Virus record (IMG/VR): IMGVR_UViG_3300014720_002243
Span: 1 to 64,000 of that record
Source of the DNA: a virus
Reading direction: 5' to 3' (one strand)
Length of the DNA: 64,000 bases
Each line of letters starts with the position of its first letter. Within the stretch, counting starts at the first letter, position 1. Both the position numbers and the translations under genes were made by a program. Shown here one piece after another: positions 32,001 to 36,212 of the stretch. The notes under the pieces were generated by a model. It saw nothing but the letters and a program-made list of their open reading frames with translations. It had not been told where the DNA came from and did not search any database.

Positions 32001-33653
32001 TGTTGAAAGAGCCCTAGTATTATTAACCGCTGCTGCTGCATTTTGCTGATTTCTAGCTCCGCTTAAAGCTTGTCCTGCATTTTGACCAACTGATCCTGGA
32101 GATTGTCTAGCAAAGCCACCTAAAAAACCACTCCCAAATTGAAATAATGCTTCAGAACCTTTAACCGCTGCGATAGAGGTTAAAATAGGTAATAATGGTT
32201 TAGCTACAGAAGCAACCTTAATAAAGGTATTTGCTAAGGTTAATCCTACATTAACTAAAGATCTAAAACTATCACTATTACCAACATCTCTAATTAATGC
32301 TACGAAATTTTCTCTAGTTTTTACAAACTGTATGGATAGCGAAGCTTGGGCTTTGGCCGCATCGGTTGCTAATGATCCTTGTCCCGCATAAGCTACTTTT
32401 AAGGCTTCCTGTGAAGTTGCAAACTGTTGAATTAAAGGCAACACCTTACCTATTTGACGAAAACCTCCAAGTTCTTCAACTATAGAACTAAATTTCAAAT
32501 CTCTAGGATCTAAACGCCCTAATCCTTGAGCTAATAATTCAACAGCTCTATATGCTCCTACGAATTTACCTTCTACGTCGATTAATGTAACCCCATACTC
32601 TTTAAGAGCTTCAATGGTATCCGCTCTTTGAATACGCGTAAAAATTGTTCTTAAACCTGTTGCAATAGTTTCTGCGCTTTCACGAGTGGTGGCTCTAACA
32701 CTAGTAAAAATAGCTAAAAACTCATTAAGAGCATCTGTACCTTCACTAACACCTTTGCTAGCACTAGCAAACACACCACCGGTACGCTGAATAGCTGTAA
32801 TTAAGTCGCTGGATTCTACGGCAAAAGCAGCGGCTACTGAATTAATAGAGCTTAAGGCTTTTTCCAAGTCTCCTGTAGAAATGCTAAACTGTCTCATTAA
32901 AGCGATAGAGCCTTCTACCGTCTCATTTAAACTGTCGAATGATGGAGCAAGAGCACTTAGAGCTAAAGCCTTAAGAGCTTGTTCTGTTTCTCTAGCACTT
33001 AACCCTGCCTGTGCTAATGTGTCTGCAATCCCTATTAACTCACCAGAAGTAACACCTAGGGAAGTAGATAATCCTGTTATAGTTCTGGTCAATCCTCCTA
33101 ATTGTTCGTATGAATCTCCTGTAATCTGAGTTAATCTTACTATTTGTCTATCAAACTCTATAAATTCTGCCGTGGCTTTACTAACGGCATTAACTAAGCT
33201 ATAAATGGCTCCTGTTGCAAGGCTAAAGGCGGCAAAACGTCTTACTGCCAAAGCCGATTGTCTTCCGAATTCTTCTAATTCTGTTCTAGCGGCAGCGGTT
33301 TGTTGTGCTGCTCTTTGTATGTTTTGAGTTGTTTGAGCTATATTTCTAGGTAAACCGTTTAATGATCTAGAAGCAGAGTTAGCACTAGTTTGAAAAGCAT
33401 TAAGAGCATTAGCCAATTGACTAATATTGGTTGCTGTTAATCTTGATTGAGTACTAGTTGTTGTTAATACATTATTTAATCTGGTTAATGTAGTCGCTAG
33501 TTTATTTGCATTATTCGATGCTTGTGGATCTATTTTAACTGTAACAGCAGTATCTATGGTACCTAGTTGTCTACGAATGTCAGCTATAACATTCCTTACA
33601 TTTGATGGTCCTCTTAGATTAATCTCTGCTGTTAGATTAAAACCTTTAGCCAT
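14022..33653 (-). CDS. Tape-measure-type giant protein with embedded enzyme-like modules
   Basis: 6543 residues. Residues ~150-520 are a classic phage tail tape-measure core (FIEFDRQIVRLTQITGD..., Ala/Ser-rich amphipathic helices). A second tape-measure-like helical region with a Gly/Ala hydrophobic stretch lies at ~2900-3700. Between residues ~650 and 2330 sits a run of enzyme-like modules, listed separately, each preceded by an F-A-x-G-G linker. Six copies of DTVPAMLTPGEFV-type motif occur at about residues 602, 2419, 3788, 4988, 5606 and 6348. An SHD1-like domain lies at ~5426-5486. At ~1.5 angstrom per residue the whole chain would correspond to a tail near 1 micrometre, but globular inserts would shorten that. 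Only one frame is open over 19.6 kb with no sign of disruption. It follows the tail chaperone-position gene after a terminator-like hairpin. Confidence 0.93.
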   Translation of the reverse strand: MAKGFNLTAEINLRGPSNVRNVIADIRRQLGTIDTAVTVKIDPQASNNANKLATTLTRLNNVLTTTSTQSRLTATNISQLANALNAFQTSANSASRSLNGLPRNIAQTTQNIQRAAQQTAAARTELEEFGRQSALAVRRFAAFSLATGAIYSLVNAVSKATAEFIEFDRQIVRLTQITGDSYEQLGGLTRTITGLSTSLGVTSGELIGIADTLAQAGLSARETEQALKALALSALAPSFDSLNETVEGSIALMRQFSISTGDLEKALSSINSVAAAFAVESSDLITAIQRTGGVFASASKGVSEGTDALNEFLAIFTSVRATTRESAETIATGLRTIFTRIQRADTIEALKEYGVTLIDVEGKFVGAYRAVELLAQGLGRLDPRDLKFSSIVEELGGFRQIGKVLPLIQQFATSQEALKVAYAGQGSLATDAAKAQASLSIQFVKTRENFVALIRDVGNSDSFRSLVNVGLTLANTFIKVASVAKPLLPILTSIAAVKGSEALFQFGSGFLGGFARQSPGSVGQNAGQALSGARNQQNAAAAVNNTRALSTNTNALQSLTSAVQQLNSSITNNRRTGPQTINSGGVVRAFARGGVVPGVGNSDTVPAMLQPGEFVIRKKAVETIGAGNLQRMNKYGGGGSIRAGSASRRKRFAGGGRAPEPQKVINQIVRDGDSLNIQFTPKSESYNSSSRLLGIDTYELNSGPKWRRNLAAAAKQETENFYRSNQDVTEDFKEGYRRTGGGKDKYGRPFFANDQLKNTLLSKGLGYQYEGGKKESELSKDKYLELYPQNKAIVNRRNFGGLIQKFAKGGKTTTQGLLMSALKGYKGGRYDYYSLSDILKIQGLSSILDKIEKAYGVSSAKVIGSGGENVAFDIGNKILKISRTGFGIQQIAKDIGFKKKQVAEIGNYQLPKGLEHVSGYRKVQQFGKLTAALQDKVKTDDTDKGMRDAELLQGKLAERGLYWIDAHGSNMGYDKKGKPTIIDGMVLSKTYIDKHLSEDNIEDIEGDSFGPMWEWGRDVKKRKGKPRFNLGGLIQKFAVGGLAGLKQVALRRVGIIDTDVLRDPNNRDTVSAEMEKLGLTDTSAYSIELAKRAATARKSGSLLRLRAIAGAAGSGKSSLATGVGATDDASLRKTTRSQILTPQDIANVDEVLVLTSTASDSKLDAYLRDVDRAYVLSSSSAQERQQIEANKERRDATGQGLYGRKPGTTRGATTDFALDETVLREELGSRAMVLGRKDGSYGLRRKRESELPEIVQAGGFYTGGFAPPTRGHRGALNSLLARMIKQNPDASIEDIVVSVAPNLPMTEGSEGIEHSARYGIFPSDFRALLSQINFGGAMISTQDQPPGSLPKFMEVAGSGGRRRFARLKGAMAVTSGKEEGVLGKYQRAGIQVEDIPRIEDISATKVRDALFKGDDALLQEYLDPSIASILMGNRTQLRNRSMMVPMLLEKIKEVVEVEKANSNAEVQRLLESAPGGPYKNVSAKLRENAPEVAEQVRQIRSQRDMMARGAFGYRAYNVIQALSSQYPEMYALDPNRTASVSAAAQDIDRDIMMGQVTESMRDSFPSIGSAETLSPIQESILARVQKETASRGSGLLPASNQEVLKALGNSVIPNEDRFGKFAGRSLYDHLKLGKKVKTNLPYWFSDYKTFMRRPGEITGLTEEDVSTYAATRDYVIDLFNKQKSGSQQSLLESTAQQIAQTQMLAIVGLRGKNGLQGPLTWNLGNNTAGEPVSVSATIMERVLPAKYKAVADYISEQTGSIVQTAAGMMGEPGSLKSLDLKKREVLNQGNIEGGIFEQLLATLGADVLDDAVRTRAIDFPSGIGEVAGKVFGIDANIPTEAKRTIDSTSRAKAMEEFQRYFRGVYGVPEPEGDLVQQFAKGGKVDDLLVKYKDIIKSIMPAEYIADDGFLVGTNVDINRNNSMFLKALKFMIPNANFGYTKGTNYSVLINSLRKNKSKFTESEYSELEKFAIEKLSQTKNSITLGPGAESLLPHEAFHTIQGFLALNHPQIFDNLLQQSLANKDRYLEIYTKSKLSKSLLGTYQPEKMFTDPKTGSSSFRGLTTILPEKYKSSETIKSLDKEISSTLGANEIIPSLLDMIVLEKNTAAQKLLSDIFYSSGLNANFASTMPQGYFWGGKVDPLAKKYGLSQSEFEEQKKIAKFMGLSDKDFEEKLRLFASQKKRVKGAKFAALDAVADSSVANQRVTAEQQALSEFLQATKFADGGTATLDKPSKNYGKISITEDGNTISAGYLKSNDDRSGYVNAYKMRDYLYYVGLSKATSGYGPRLYDVVMEAATEKGAMLTSDRSSVSGDAKRVWEYYFKNRGDVKKTPLKPDDWTRNQADIDPKLYGREETWPPANDPAWILQSGYSKSPSLINDPSAVIKTNRKQDSRAMALQYFQRAAMGGSIRRFANGGSPEDTVPALLTPGEFVINKKAAQSIGYGKLNRLNQADKLQGYNKGGPVGGIQRFNVGGNVASEAQLNEIIAATWEVFQKMPEGIKNIIEKSLDSASISLNTGDTFDDINLKLRQQLVFAQKNIDNLGPEVVEGIRKILGAGIRKLDVIELDTIRSSSSYKGPGKEYYEDVEKARAGRKVFESGASDAKDVMQAMARSVGGVGSEIYPKPVVKPEDYYSRLDYSDIGPSRGVNDRGQLYAKALAGEDPIKVNALIEKLRKEMEDAARAAGIAISKWGKSESWAAWDIGKQLHMEKNPRESSDRYRLANPLNDAQLQKEIVQRHLAWEATGGRNATTGERLSSADLKDLGARIMEQIEATKAQTDATKAQTDANTQTTFPFMAPPTPSGPTGPGGQRTFAFMSGSGAPNPYSATLPSGIDYNPVSRRIRRNTRENDPNIQERYQRFSSSVFNRSIEQLSTRANIFGGALATAIETTSRFAGSTTVAGKTLSGLAFSVGSVTGSFYQAAQAIRAIGNFADSRFGQRILGQFAQSINTVSLNRFFNQQIRGIFGSSTVGGIATAFGAGTAAAVALTQTFIDYSNALKESRIEEAQKQQERALTKSAEALEKYSKVQDRATLELANTFATSAGIAAINEANARSAGDRRFGMATGTSLGAGAIAGGAIGTFIAPGLGTAIGAAIGGTVAAAIAQSLGADRTSGTTAEESSLLLGRSRSSILEVFNQRFTTGETSEDIMRRPEWNAQRQVLARSNAEVEAIIRGIQSDATLTEDVKKARIEEALQIEASAQLRQQEQIWLRQKGLIDLDNATKAYTRSLKNMFANMDEAINRSSVALENFNTSVELAEASVKGQARIGVFKSETSNIIRNPRASTNEERAQAASVAGSFFGSESGTIRELINIGPKIESAVLASIQAAQTLPGSTTDEAIAAAIRKSVRAELTESSLPQDLSDKLGQQIAIELEKRRKSGDDKVDFRDLEEAIPQLKDSIDALKGAQDIAIKALEDYAQKVGILVDKTNTSVELLVQAGDLLRKASEIRFNSASQLSRTFGSSIDVNAIQSFRDTTIRNQTGGPASPEGILDNINRLENRRAFQQNQLQSAQDRGRSGARDVLGFTDQLSRTTRSLRDNQKALEDLAANSEQASAALEKISEVQAKTQAGQNIIERYLTSTREDNFKLSSAFERLDNNMRGMVNDPFASRNVFEAMRDSDNPVLAADQAIAQDRRDTLEAFNMLAPFLGDTREQNTIKANVLETMLQEAGIGMTPMFNEVIKSLRNPENNSEMSQLVEQYKEGIKIQSKANELLAELNTNFAQNLKQSSEEAFKNAITDTLVKFEEAQVSHLQKIEEILSKQTPAAGLSSGGVVYRNIGGSIFQPKGTDTVPAMLTPGEFVVNKSATQKYGSVLNAINTNTYARGGKVKYYATGGYVSSLLKNETGFTSASSEAETKNFGLSSDFYQNPPDAAGKRNKNFSKNRHFDPGQLTETLRDANTVRLMKLTNNPSIIPLGLNAVGPDAFPLGATSSENYKTFENFINDGVSATSVGIGFYPRYKMALNGTVLADNAPNNVQVSQLGPAIPEALFKNIGTIKERFLEEREAAEALRLKPVIDSVLQNLDLNTYQIYNQQKYTEALSSQLPIWYKEGKSVIDFGGGIDNAIFTKAKADLNKLEYTKGFGEKALFLVPGTSDPVVNQKISALNRSGMPVGFDVNNLQITTGDPGLPIYGAGGFTVDIASRSSRSGQKNLSVLPPSKIYRTSRDSISENLEFLQLIRSDFEDLEKDSFGPETIYSNQYALYQNALSDISKGLIEKAKFNRDILDQDEVANLSSVKGDRIDLSKLTDLYVWSKRSFDASKIKTNPRFKNATNIGSDFPIKNIDTNNIENFVWSLSDSITGSDFLNSVKPFLDPKQYLINETFSETFDAPWAIDKKINVEFPYKTLKKLPIFDFNNGGSISKEYNGFGLYADTFNMLGDNKTINPFKLATTDYNNNKLLLTKTDASSILSNKIKQWINSNGGQVPTKAVDLQLLSKLVQLEPSDLDIIPEDNDLSRETAAARRDIFGAKGSLYQQLAGIGVLYREGGEANFGNLDLDPSMVNDFKDKVDLNKAFATNATNQRFPAYANGLLNIKNELVKSKESLLEDFINQSSISNLNLSDLAPWVKNLQDSRIGDLFSGGPEVPDNLRKVYLQTLGWDKTQKTADLMNATEAKYPGAFQELMSLLQLGFYVNGGKTAAASNTLSSEFNDLQKSFFGTEDLDKLSVFEDSRVAGKRGKQWWKAGGPDWAGFARYNLSIISRKGMIENIQNILNKASQASFNQQDANDLAEDIQSLSIGATGSATIGAETPANNLTDLLTKALDTTKIYTEGYRLDIADAIQKFNMPGGVKDPNLDRIKSMIDPSSDLLTYLAFKDAILSQPISSVQGIKVQGDDRDIKAPRLSNYALNTESINGVNPWSIYETFLDNAAFTNVSNAFNELVDMIGAAGKFTLQDPRTIYQGPVNTFDSKLYENPDHRSADPIKGTGAYTTSYKALAGTIYATLFEKAKKEEALRDSTTEDSNVIYRSKGGSVGYYNNGGSIINFQPRGTDTIPAMLTPGEFVINRQATQKHLPLLQAINSQNYQTGGVVKYLQNGSQNPVSSDSPQDWIRQFVNDIRSASDEDILGYGNSKQTMSLDRFKQFVWDLTAGRWAGFGGDIPRGRVVRKAQPVSADVSFARPNQTSVSFKRDVAETTWTPSSRSMASQRNRQENPYMPPAEDPTAYSPSSRAQASRRARESYKPQYSAESYISDSDAINASQQFEKEYKERKERILKRELMLEEGPTSSINLSTPTMTFEKWDRKNRTDGRIVAYDAARQFLAILKIAGTDIMEPEKKTAGVTAFPINLLGPSSQESVFSLLSNRELSVDDPYPYQKIGINEALNRLEKEYGSDFVKQYRSRDRISKISTNAGLVYDPNQGYIASKLSDFLLSNVLEKQKKFAVPTAEAVPVPDAEVAYTSTKAAEPVFPQKPENRSVTNVSDEISVLGQEFRKWIDVSGKYNTIAKLMSFVNQSRDVKLNKNNNKNIVVPIDKLSSGDKNYLNRVKSSSSSIPAPKTSSTNKPESQQVFNNVDRLWYGGRLWDLNNDGIESEKIVGRIDRILDAERIMIDTNSVPGGSLILRREFMNQEDLDTIKAWENQRRITAVNKQTGGMIYASNGQLINFQPRGTDTVPAMLTPGEFVVNRQATQKNLPLLQSINNSTSNSKSYMRGGIIYAADGAYVRDKAGGPRSMLLSPREAKKLNVPYQIGRGYDAQYFDRNDRGIGPIEWRMIEKADEEYVKSQGRSGINYFDHPELKRQKAFATVPGMVASGLGKLGELINNAIEWEPYGNGYKPVKIFSSMLDMISNVAVGTTRAAGALAGLTVGSVVSIPDMLLSGTDYLFPGSKDAFTRAIGFDTSEFVNVMNEGAALELERAVMNYASLYNNVLGAVDSTFGSNLESTDSWAQAITGNQKKLWEEKMALAIRSGMKGGTSGRDHELMLGALDGISVAASTIGGAALASKIGNIKLAKGLTTMIPEETGSDVLRVLAEINNRLVQGQGYIMQASEIAGTVALPKDIKDAIEASKLQPDTEDPQERASRRVAAVNFARGGLVSEVSGLYQSRLTTQKNLSQANDQWFVVPLKAGRGRGSQAGDTSKIFDANGNILPSNELLTYDMNKLATIYGNDSKLAQKAASTKYPWFDAKQHRLVMGQGIYRNQKTSFSKQDPALKLIDELAYEYKAMPDIFEIKNKEAYTDENIDSSKFLSSLKDSKGNYVKQSVEPAAQMLKDRSNFLTTLFFNLEEALDIVDAYINKEGRDSTLRSAFAGEDPDNILSFQKTAVGSEINNIDNILKEAEINQYAQKVKNKYNQSRILNFGETKNLKSIVDYFTRNKKPEPKTQPTGPVNMAVGGFVPSYYSSGSLVNFAPKGTDTVPAMLTPGEFVINKRATQKNLPLLKQINSQNYQRGGVVKYYQQGTQTPVQQTGGLGSMYSLSLDDKSISLIREFTSRFSEFSNKLANLAIPSLKLDETTLASLNNFTQRFDNFTKELLKLNIPPVITITGKHDVNVNINGASVFSNMDKYVSNMIKNEINNAFAQLARETDGAISMNYNPSAYSNQNSQNMA
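17195..17375 (-). other. Tape-measure module: SHD1-like domain
   Basis: Residues ~5426-5486. FRKWIDVSGKYNTIAKL followed by VKLNKN and IVVPIDKLSSGDKNYL reproduces the SHD1 (SLA1 homology domain 1) pattern R-W-D--G-F--A-F, V-L-K--G, V-PL-KLS--D--Y. SHD1 is abundant in planctomycete secreted proteins and rare elsewhere in bacteria, so it may have been captured from the host lineage. A second, weaker repeat (RLWYGGRLWDLNNDG) follows ~40 residues later. Confidence 0.55.
26665..26975 (-). other. Tape-measure module: GNAT-like segment
   Basis: Residues ~2226-2329. YYVGLSKATSGYGPRLYDVV, then a block resembling the GNAT acetyl-CoA loop region (G-G-x-R-L-x-x) and AKRVWEYYFKNRGDVKK at the end, as in small acetyltransferase-like domains of phage polyproteins. 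Preceded by a KFADGG linker. The assignment rests on a short motif and is tentative. Confidence 0.4.
27200..28000 (-). other. Tape-measure module: HExxH metallopeptidase-like domain
   Basis: Residues ~1880-2140. The zinc-binding motif HEAFH lies at 27660-27674 (residues ~1994-1998) in a helical context (SLLPHEAFHTIQGFLAL), with possible third-ligand acidic residues downstream (NEIIPSLLDMIVLEKN). It is preceded by a QQFAKGGK linker and followed by a YFWGGK linker. It could process the polypeptide itself or host proteins; nothing in the sequence decides this. Confidence 0.55.
29400..30350 (-). other. Tape-measure module: P-loop plus nucleotidyltransferase (NMN adenylyltransferase-like)
   Basis: Residues ~1100-1420. 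GAAGSGKSS (~1108) is a Walker A P-loop. GGFYTGGFAPPTRGHRGAL (~1254) has the G-F-PxxxGH signature of the nucleotidyltransferase superfamily (the HxGH position reads RGHRG), and ISATKVRDALF (~1400) matches the ISxTxVR motif of NMN/nicotinate and pantetheine-phosphate adenylyltransferases. The order kinase-like P-loop then adenylyltransferase recalls a reversed NadR. A role in NAD or coenzyme metabolism after entry is possible but is inference. Confidence 0.65.
30560..31200 (-). other. Tape-measure module: protein-kinase-like domain
   Basis: Residues ~818-1031. VIGSGGENVAFDI followed by NKILKIS looks like a glycine-rich loop plus the ATP-binding lysine. DAHGSNMGYDKKGKPTIIDG looks like the catalytic loop (D...N) followed by the metal-binding D-G of a kinase-like (RIO/aminoglycoside-kinase-type) fold. 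Flanked by FAKGG and FAVGG linkers. Kinase folds are a known ingredient of phage polyvalent proteins. Substrate unknown. Confidence 0.6.
31260..31680 (-). other. Tape-measure module: staphylococcal-nuclease-like domain
   Basis: Residues ~660-800 of the giant protein read IVRDGDSLNIQF...RLLGIDTYEL...AKQETENFY...DKYGRPFFANDQLKNTLLSKGLGY. The DGD, a RL-GID-E-type strand, and a D-YGR plus N-LL-GLGY ending are the order expected for thermonuclease/TNase-like domains (catalytic R-D-E set). One or more catalytic arginines are not obvious by eye, so activity is uncertain. It is bounded by FAGGG and FAKGG linkers. Confidence 0.6.
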
Positions 33654-33671
33654 ATATTATGTCCTTTGAGT

Positions 33672-33714
33672 ATTCAAAAATAAAAACACCAACAAGTCGT
33701 AAAACCTGCTGGTG
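33672..33714 (-). terminator. Terminator-like hairpin between tail-chaperone-position gene and tape-measure gene
   Basis: Read on the minus strand, an 8-bp stem with one G-U pair (arms at 33707-33714 and 33687-33694, CACCAGCA against TGTTGGTG) is followed immediately by TTTTTATTTTT. It lies inside the late operon, so it should attenuate rather than end transcription and would lower tape-measure output relative to the upstream genes. Confidence 0.75.
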
Positions 33715-33749
33715 CTTTTAAAAAACAAAAAAAGTGAAGTAAACTAAAA

Positions 33750-34646
33750 TCAGCTATTTTCTGAAACAGTTGGTTCAACAGGTTCCTTGACTGGTTCCTG
33801 TGCCACAACTGGTTTGGGTGTTTCTGTTTTTGTATTTCCATTATTATTTTCATCTACAATAACTGGGTTACCATCATCATCTAGGAATGGAGCGGTTTCT
33901 ACTATATAGGAACCTTCTTCATCTACTCTATTACCAAACTTATCAACAAAATTACCTTGTTCATCAATAAATCGACCATTCTCATCAACTAGCCTACCTT
34001 CTGCATCAATCAAACGGCCTTGTTTATCAATTAGTCTTAGTTTATCATCAACAAACTTAAATTTCTTTAAGAATTTGTTTTCTGGTAAACCAGACTCATA
34101 ATCGTTATCCAAACCATACAACATTGAAGCCAAATTTTGAGCACCCTTTATCGCAGCATCTTCTCCTATCCTATTAAGATAGTCTTCCATATCTTTAAAA
34201 TATGGCTGTTTGCTATCATTATACACCAAACAGCTTGATACGAGATAGTTAAACCTAGCATTATCAGCCTGTCCTTCAGCACTATGATTATCTAGAGATG
34301 TCTTAACAGAGATAAGCTCTCTAATTTCATCTCTATTCTTTTTCATATCCATCGCTAACTGTTTGGCCTCTTTAAGACTAAAGCCACCCTTGGCTAATCT
34401 TCTTTCTCCGTCCAAAATCTGTTGTTGCAGGGTATTGAACTTGACCTGTTTTTCATCATTCCATAAACCCTGATCCTGTAATAGATCATCTAATTTAGCT
34501 CTTACTACTGCTTTGCTTTTAACCGCATCTGTAAAAGCTTGATTATAAACCTTCTGAGCCTCTCTCTGGTCGTGGATAGAGGGCGAACGAACCATCAAAT
34601 CAACCTTCTGTTCATTAACCATAGCTGTAAAAGTTTTAGTCTTCAT
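33750..34646 (-). CDS. Putative tail assembly chaperone with tandem 7-residue repeats
   Basis: 298 residues directly upstream of the tape-measure gene, the position occupied by tail assembly chaperones (lambda G/GT-like) in siphophages. Residues ~1-180 are charged and helical. Residues ~205-250 contain six to seven heptapeptide repeats of the form (R/N)-hydrophobic-(I/V)-D-x-x-G (RLIDKQG, RLIDAEG, RLVDENG, RFIDEQG, NFVDKFG, NRVDEEG). The C-terminus is Pro/Glu/Val rich and probably disordered. Its ATG overlaps the stop of the upstream 107-residue gene (ATGA), so the pair is translationally coupled; no slippery sequence for a G/GT frameshift is evident. The function is assigned from position only. 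Confidence 0.7.
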   Translation of the reverse strand: MKTKTFTAMVNEQKVDLMVRSPSIHDQREAQKVYNQAFTDAVKSKAVVRAKLDDLLQDQGLWNDEKQVKFNTLQQQILDGERRLAKGGFSLKEAKQLAMDMKKNRDEIRELISVKTSLDNHSAEGQADNARFNYLVSSCLVYNDSKQPYFKDMEDYLNRIGEDAAIKGAQNLASMLYGLDNDYESGLPENKFLKKFKFVDDKLRLIDKQGRLIDAEGRLVDENGRFIDEQGNFVDKFGNRVDEEGSYIVETAPFLDDDGNPVIVDENNNGNTKTETPKPVVAQEPVKEPVEPTVSENS

Positions 34647-34966
34647 ACTTCATCGTCCTTTCTGTTTTTATCATTAAAATAGAATTTGTAGTTGTATCTC
34701 GTAAAAGGTTTATCTTGAGCTATTTTTCGAATATCATCTATAACAGCTCTAATTTGATTATTTCCATGATTTAATATACCAGTTCTAGTATACTCCCAAG
34801 TATCTTGAAACTTTTCTTGACTTGCCGTAAGAGGCTTATCGTAGTCTTCATCATAACCCCATAGGGTGCCGAACGAACTCTCGAATCTTGCCAAACAGCC
34901 TATCATAGTGGTTTCTAGTCTTTTTGATACTAAATTTATAATAAGATCTTGTTCTTCTTTTGTCAT
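34643..34966 (-). CDS. Hypothetical tail-module protein (107 aa)
   Basis: Helical, charged 107-residue protein (MTKEEQDLIINLVSKRLETTM...) with a positively charged C-terminus (NDKNRKDDEV). It overlaps the next gene by 4 bases (ATGA) and follows the 347-residue gene by 11 bases, so it is part of the tail operon. Position just before the chaperone-position protein makes it a candidate for the first half of a two-gene tail chaperone system. No recognisable family. Confidence 0.65.
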   Translation of the reverse strand: MTKEEQDLIINLVSKRLETTMIGCLARFESSFGTLWGYDEDYDKPLTASQEKFQDTWEYTRTGILNHGNNQIRAVIDDIRKIAQDKPFTRYNYKFYFNDKNRKDDEV

Positions 34967-34977
34967 ATATTAATCCT

Positions 34978-36021
34978 TTATTTAGGAGGTGGTCCTTGAT
35001 TTAATTTCATTTTAACTTCTCTCTGAACGTCTGGTAATTGGAATTCATCAATAGCTTTATCAGAAGATAAAACAACTTTTTGTCTTTCTTGCAAGGTTTG
35101 TCTAGAGTTTTGGGAATTTAGGTCAAAAATCTCTTGAGCTTCTTGATTATCAGTAGCCATTACAAATACTTCCGCAGCATTATTAGCTTTTCCACTTTTA
35201 CTAGATAATGTTTGACTCTTCTTTTCTTTTTCTCTCTTTCTCTTCTGTGAGATCATCCACCCATCCAGAGCATCATCATCCTCTATAATATCATCATTGG
35301 GACAATCTGGGTGTTCATATACAGAATCATACATCCTGCTTAAATTAATTAATACCCTTTGCTCATCGGTATAATCGCTAGAATCTGAACCAAATACATT
35401 AGTTTTTCCACTAGCATTCCAGTACGACTTCCATATCTCTGATTTAACTAATGATTTTAAAGAATCTATACCAGGAATATTTTTAGCTATTTCATTGGCG
35501 CAATCATTCAAAAAATCTGATTCATTCTTTTTGTTTTTATTAAATACTTTGTGAGTATTAGTACTGTTATATAAACAATTCATAATAATATATTCATTAC
35601 GAATTCTAGACGCATATGCTTCTATAGTATGCTGATCTATAGAATGTTTTATATTAGATAGATTACTTGTTTGTTTTCTTATGTTTTTAATTTTATTACG
35701 ATAATCTTGTTTTTTTTTGCTAAACATAAAGTTTTCAAATAATAATACTTTGAGATCGTCTAATTGTTTATCCAATTCCTTGAGAGTGTTCTCATGGTTA
35801 TTGCTCCAAAGTCCATTTTCCATAAGAACAAATTTGGTTTTATCTAAAGTTAACCATCCATCATATATATGATCTTGGATAGTCTCTTCATATAATAAAT
35901 CTGCTTTATAATTTATTTCTTTAGAAGCTTTTCTATAGATATATTTTTTGTTGTTAATTCTAACTAACATAGAACCAAAAACAATCCTGGATAGCAGAAT
36001 ATCGTTGCTAGTCCTCATCAT
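34978..36021 (-). CDS. Hypothetical tail-module protein (347 aa)
   Basis: 347 residues, mostly helical and charged. A KKKQDYRNKIKNIRKQ region suggests a coiled coil, and a low-complexity KRKREKEKKSQTLSSK patch lies near residue 260. The C-terminus (LPDVQREVKMKLNQGPPPK) is typical of phage tail assembly proteins with proline tails. Starts MMRTSN; the second Met is an equally good start. Encoded between a 47-residue coiled-coil gene and the 107-residue gene in the same operon. Family not recognised. Confidence 0.65.
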   Translation of the reverse strand: MMRTSNDILLSRIVFGSMLVRINNKKYIYRKASKEINYKADLLYEETIQDHIYDGWLTLDKTKFVLMENGLWSNNHENTLKELDKQLDDLKVLLFENFMFSKKKQDYRNKIKNIRKQTSNLSNIKHSIDQHTIEAYASRIRNEYIIMNCLYNSTNTHKVFNKNKKNESDFLNDCANEIAKNIPGIDSLKSLVKSEIWKSYWNASGKTNVFGSDSSDYTDEQRVLINLSRMYDSVYEHPDCPNDDIIEDDDALDGWMISQKRKREKEKKSQTLSSKSGKANNAAEVFVMATDNQEAQEIFDLNSQNSRQTLQERQKVVLSSDKAIDEFQLPDVQREVKMKLNQGPPPK

Positions 36022-36035
36022 TTAAAGAAAATCCT

Positions 36036-36179
36036 CTAATTCTTATTAGAAAGCTGCTCCTCCAATTCCTGTATTCTTGCGTCTTTATCCTTTAATTGCT
36101 GTTGAAAATTAGATATGATTCCTTGCATCTGAACCATGTCTGTATATAGCTTTCCTATAATTGTAAATAGCTCCTCCAT
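36036..36179 (-). CDS. Small coiled-coil protein (47 aa)
   Basis: Open frame MEELFTIIGKLYTDMVQMQG... to ...ELEEQLSNKN, 47 residues, ending in TAG at 36036. It is preceded by a near-perfect ribosome site (ACAGGAGGACAG then ATG). The last ~25 residues form a heptad-like helix (FQQQLKDKDARIQELEEQL). It fills the otherwise empty gap between the tail-tube gene and the 347-residue gene. Likely a small tail assembly factor; function unknown. Confidence 0.75.
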   Translation of the reverse strand: MEELFTIIGKLYTDMVQMQGIISNFQQQLKDKDARIQELEEQLSNKN

Positions 36180-36212
36180 CTGTCCTCCTGTTTATTCTTT
36201 TAACTAATTATA

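Noticed and set aside
34640-34970. A G/GT-type programmed frameshift between the 107- and 298-residue genes
   Set aside because: No slippery heptamer was seen at the junction; ATGA overlap explains coupled translation.
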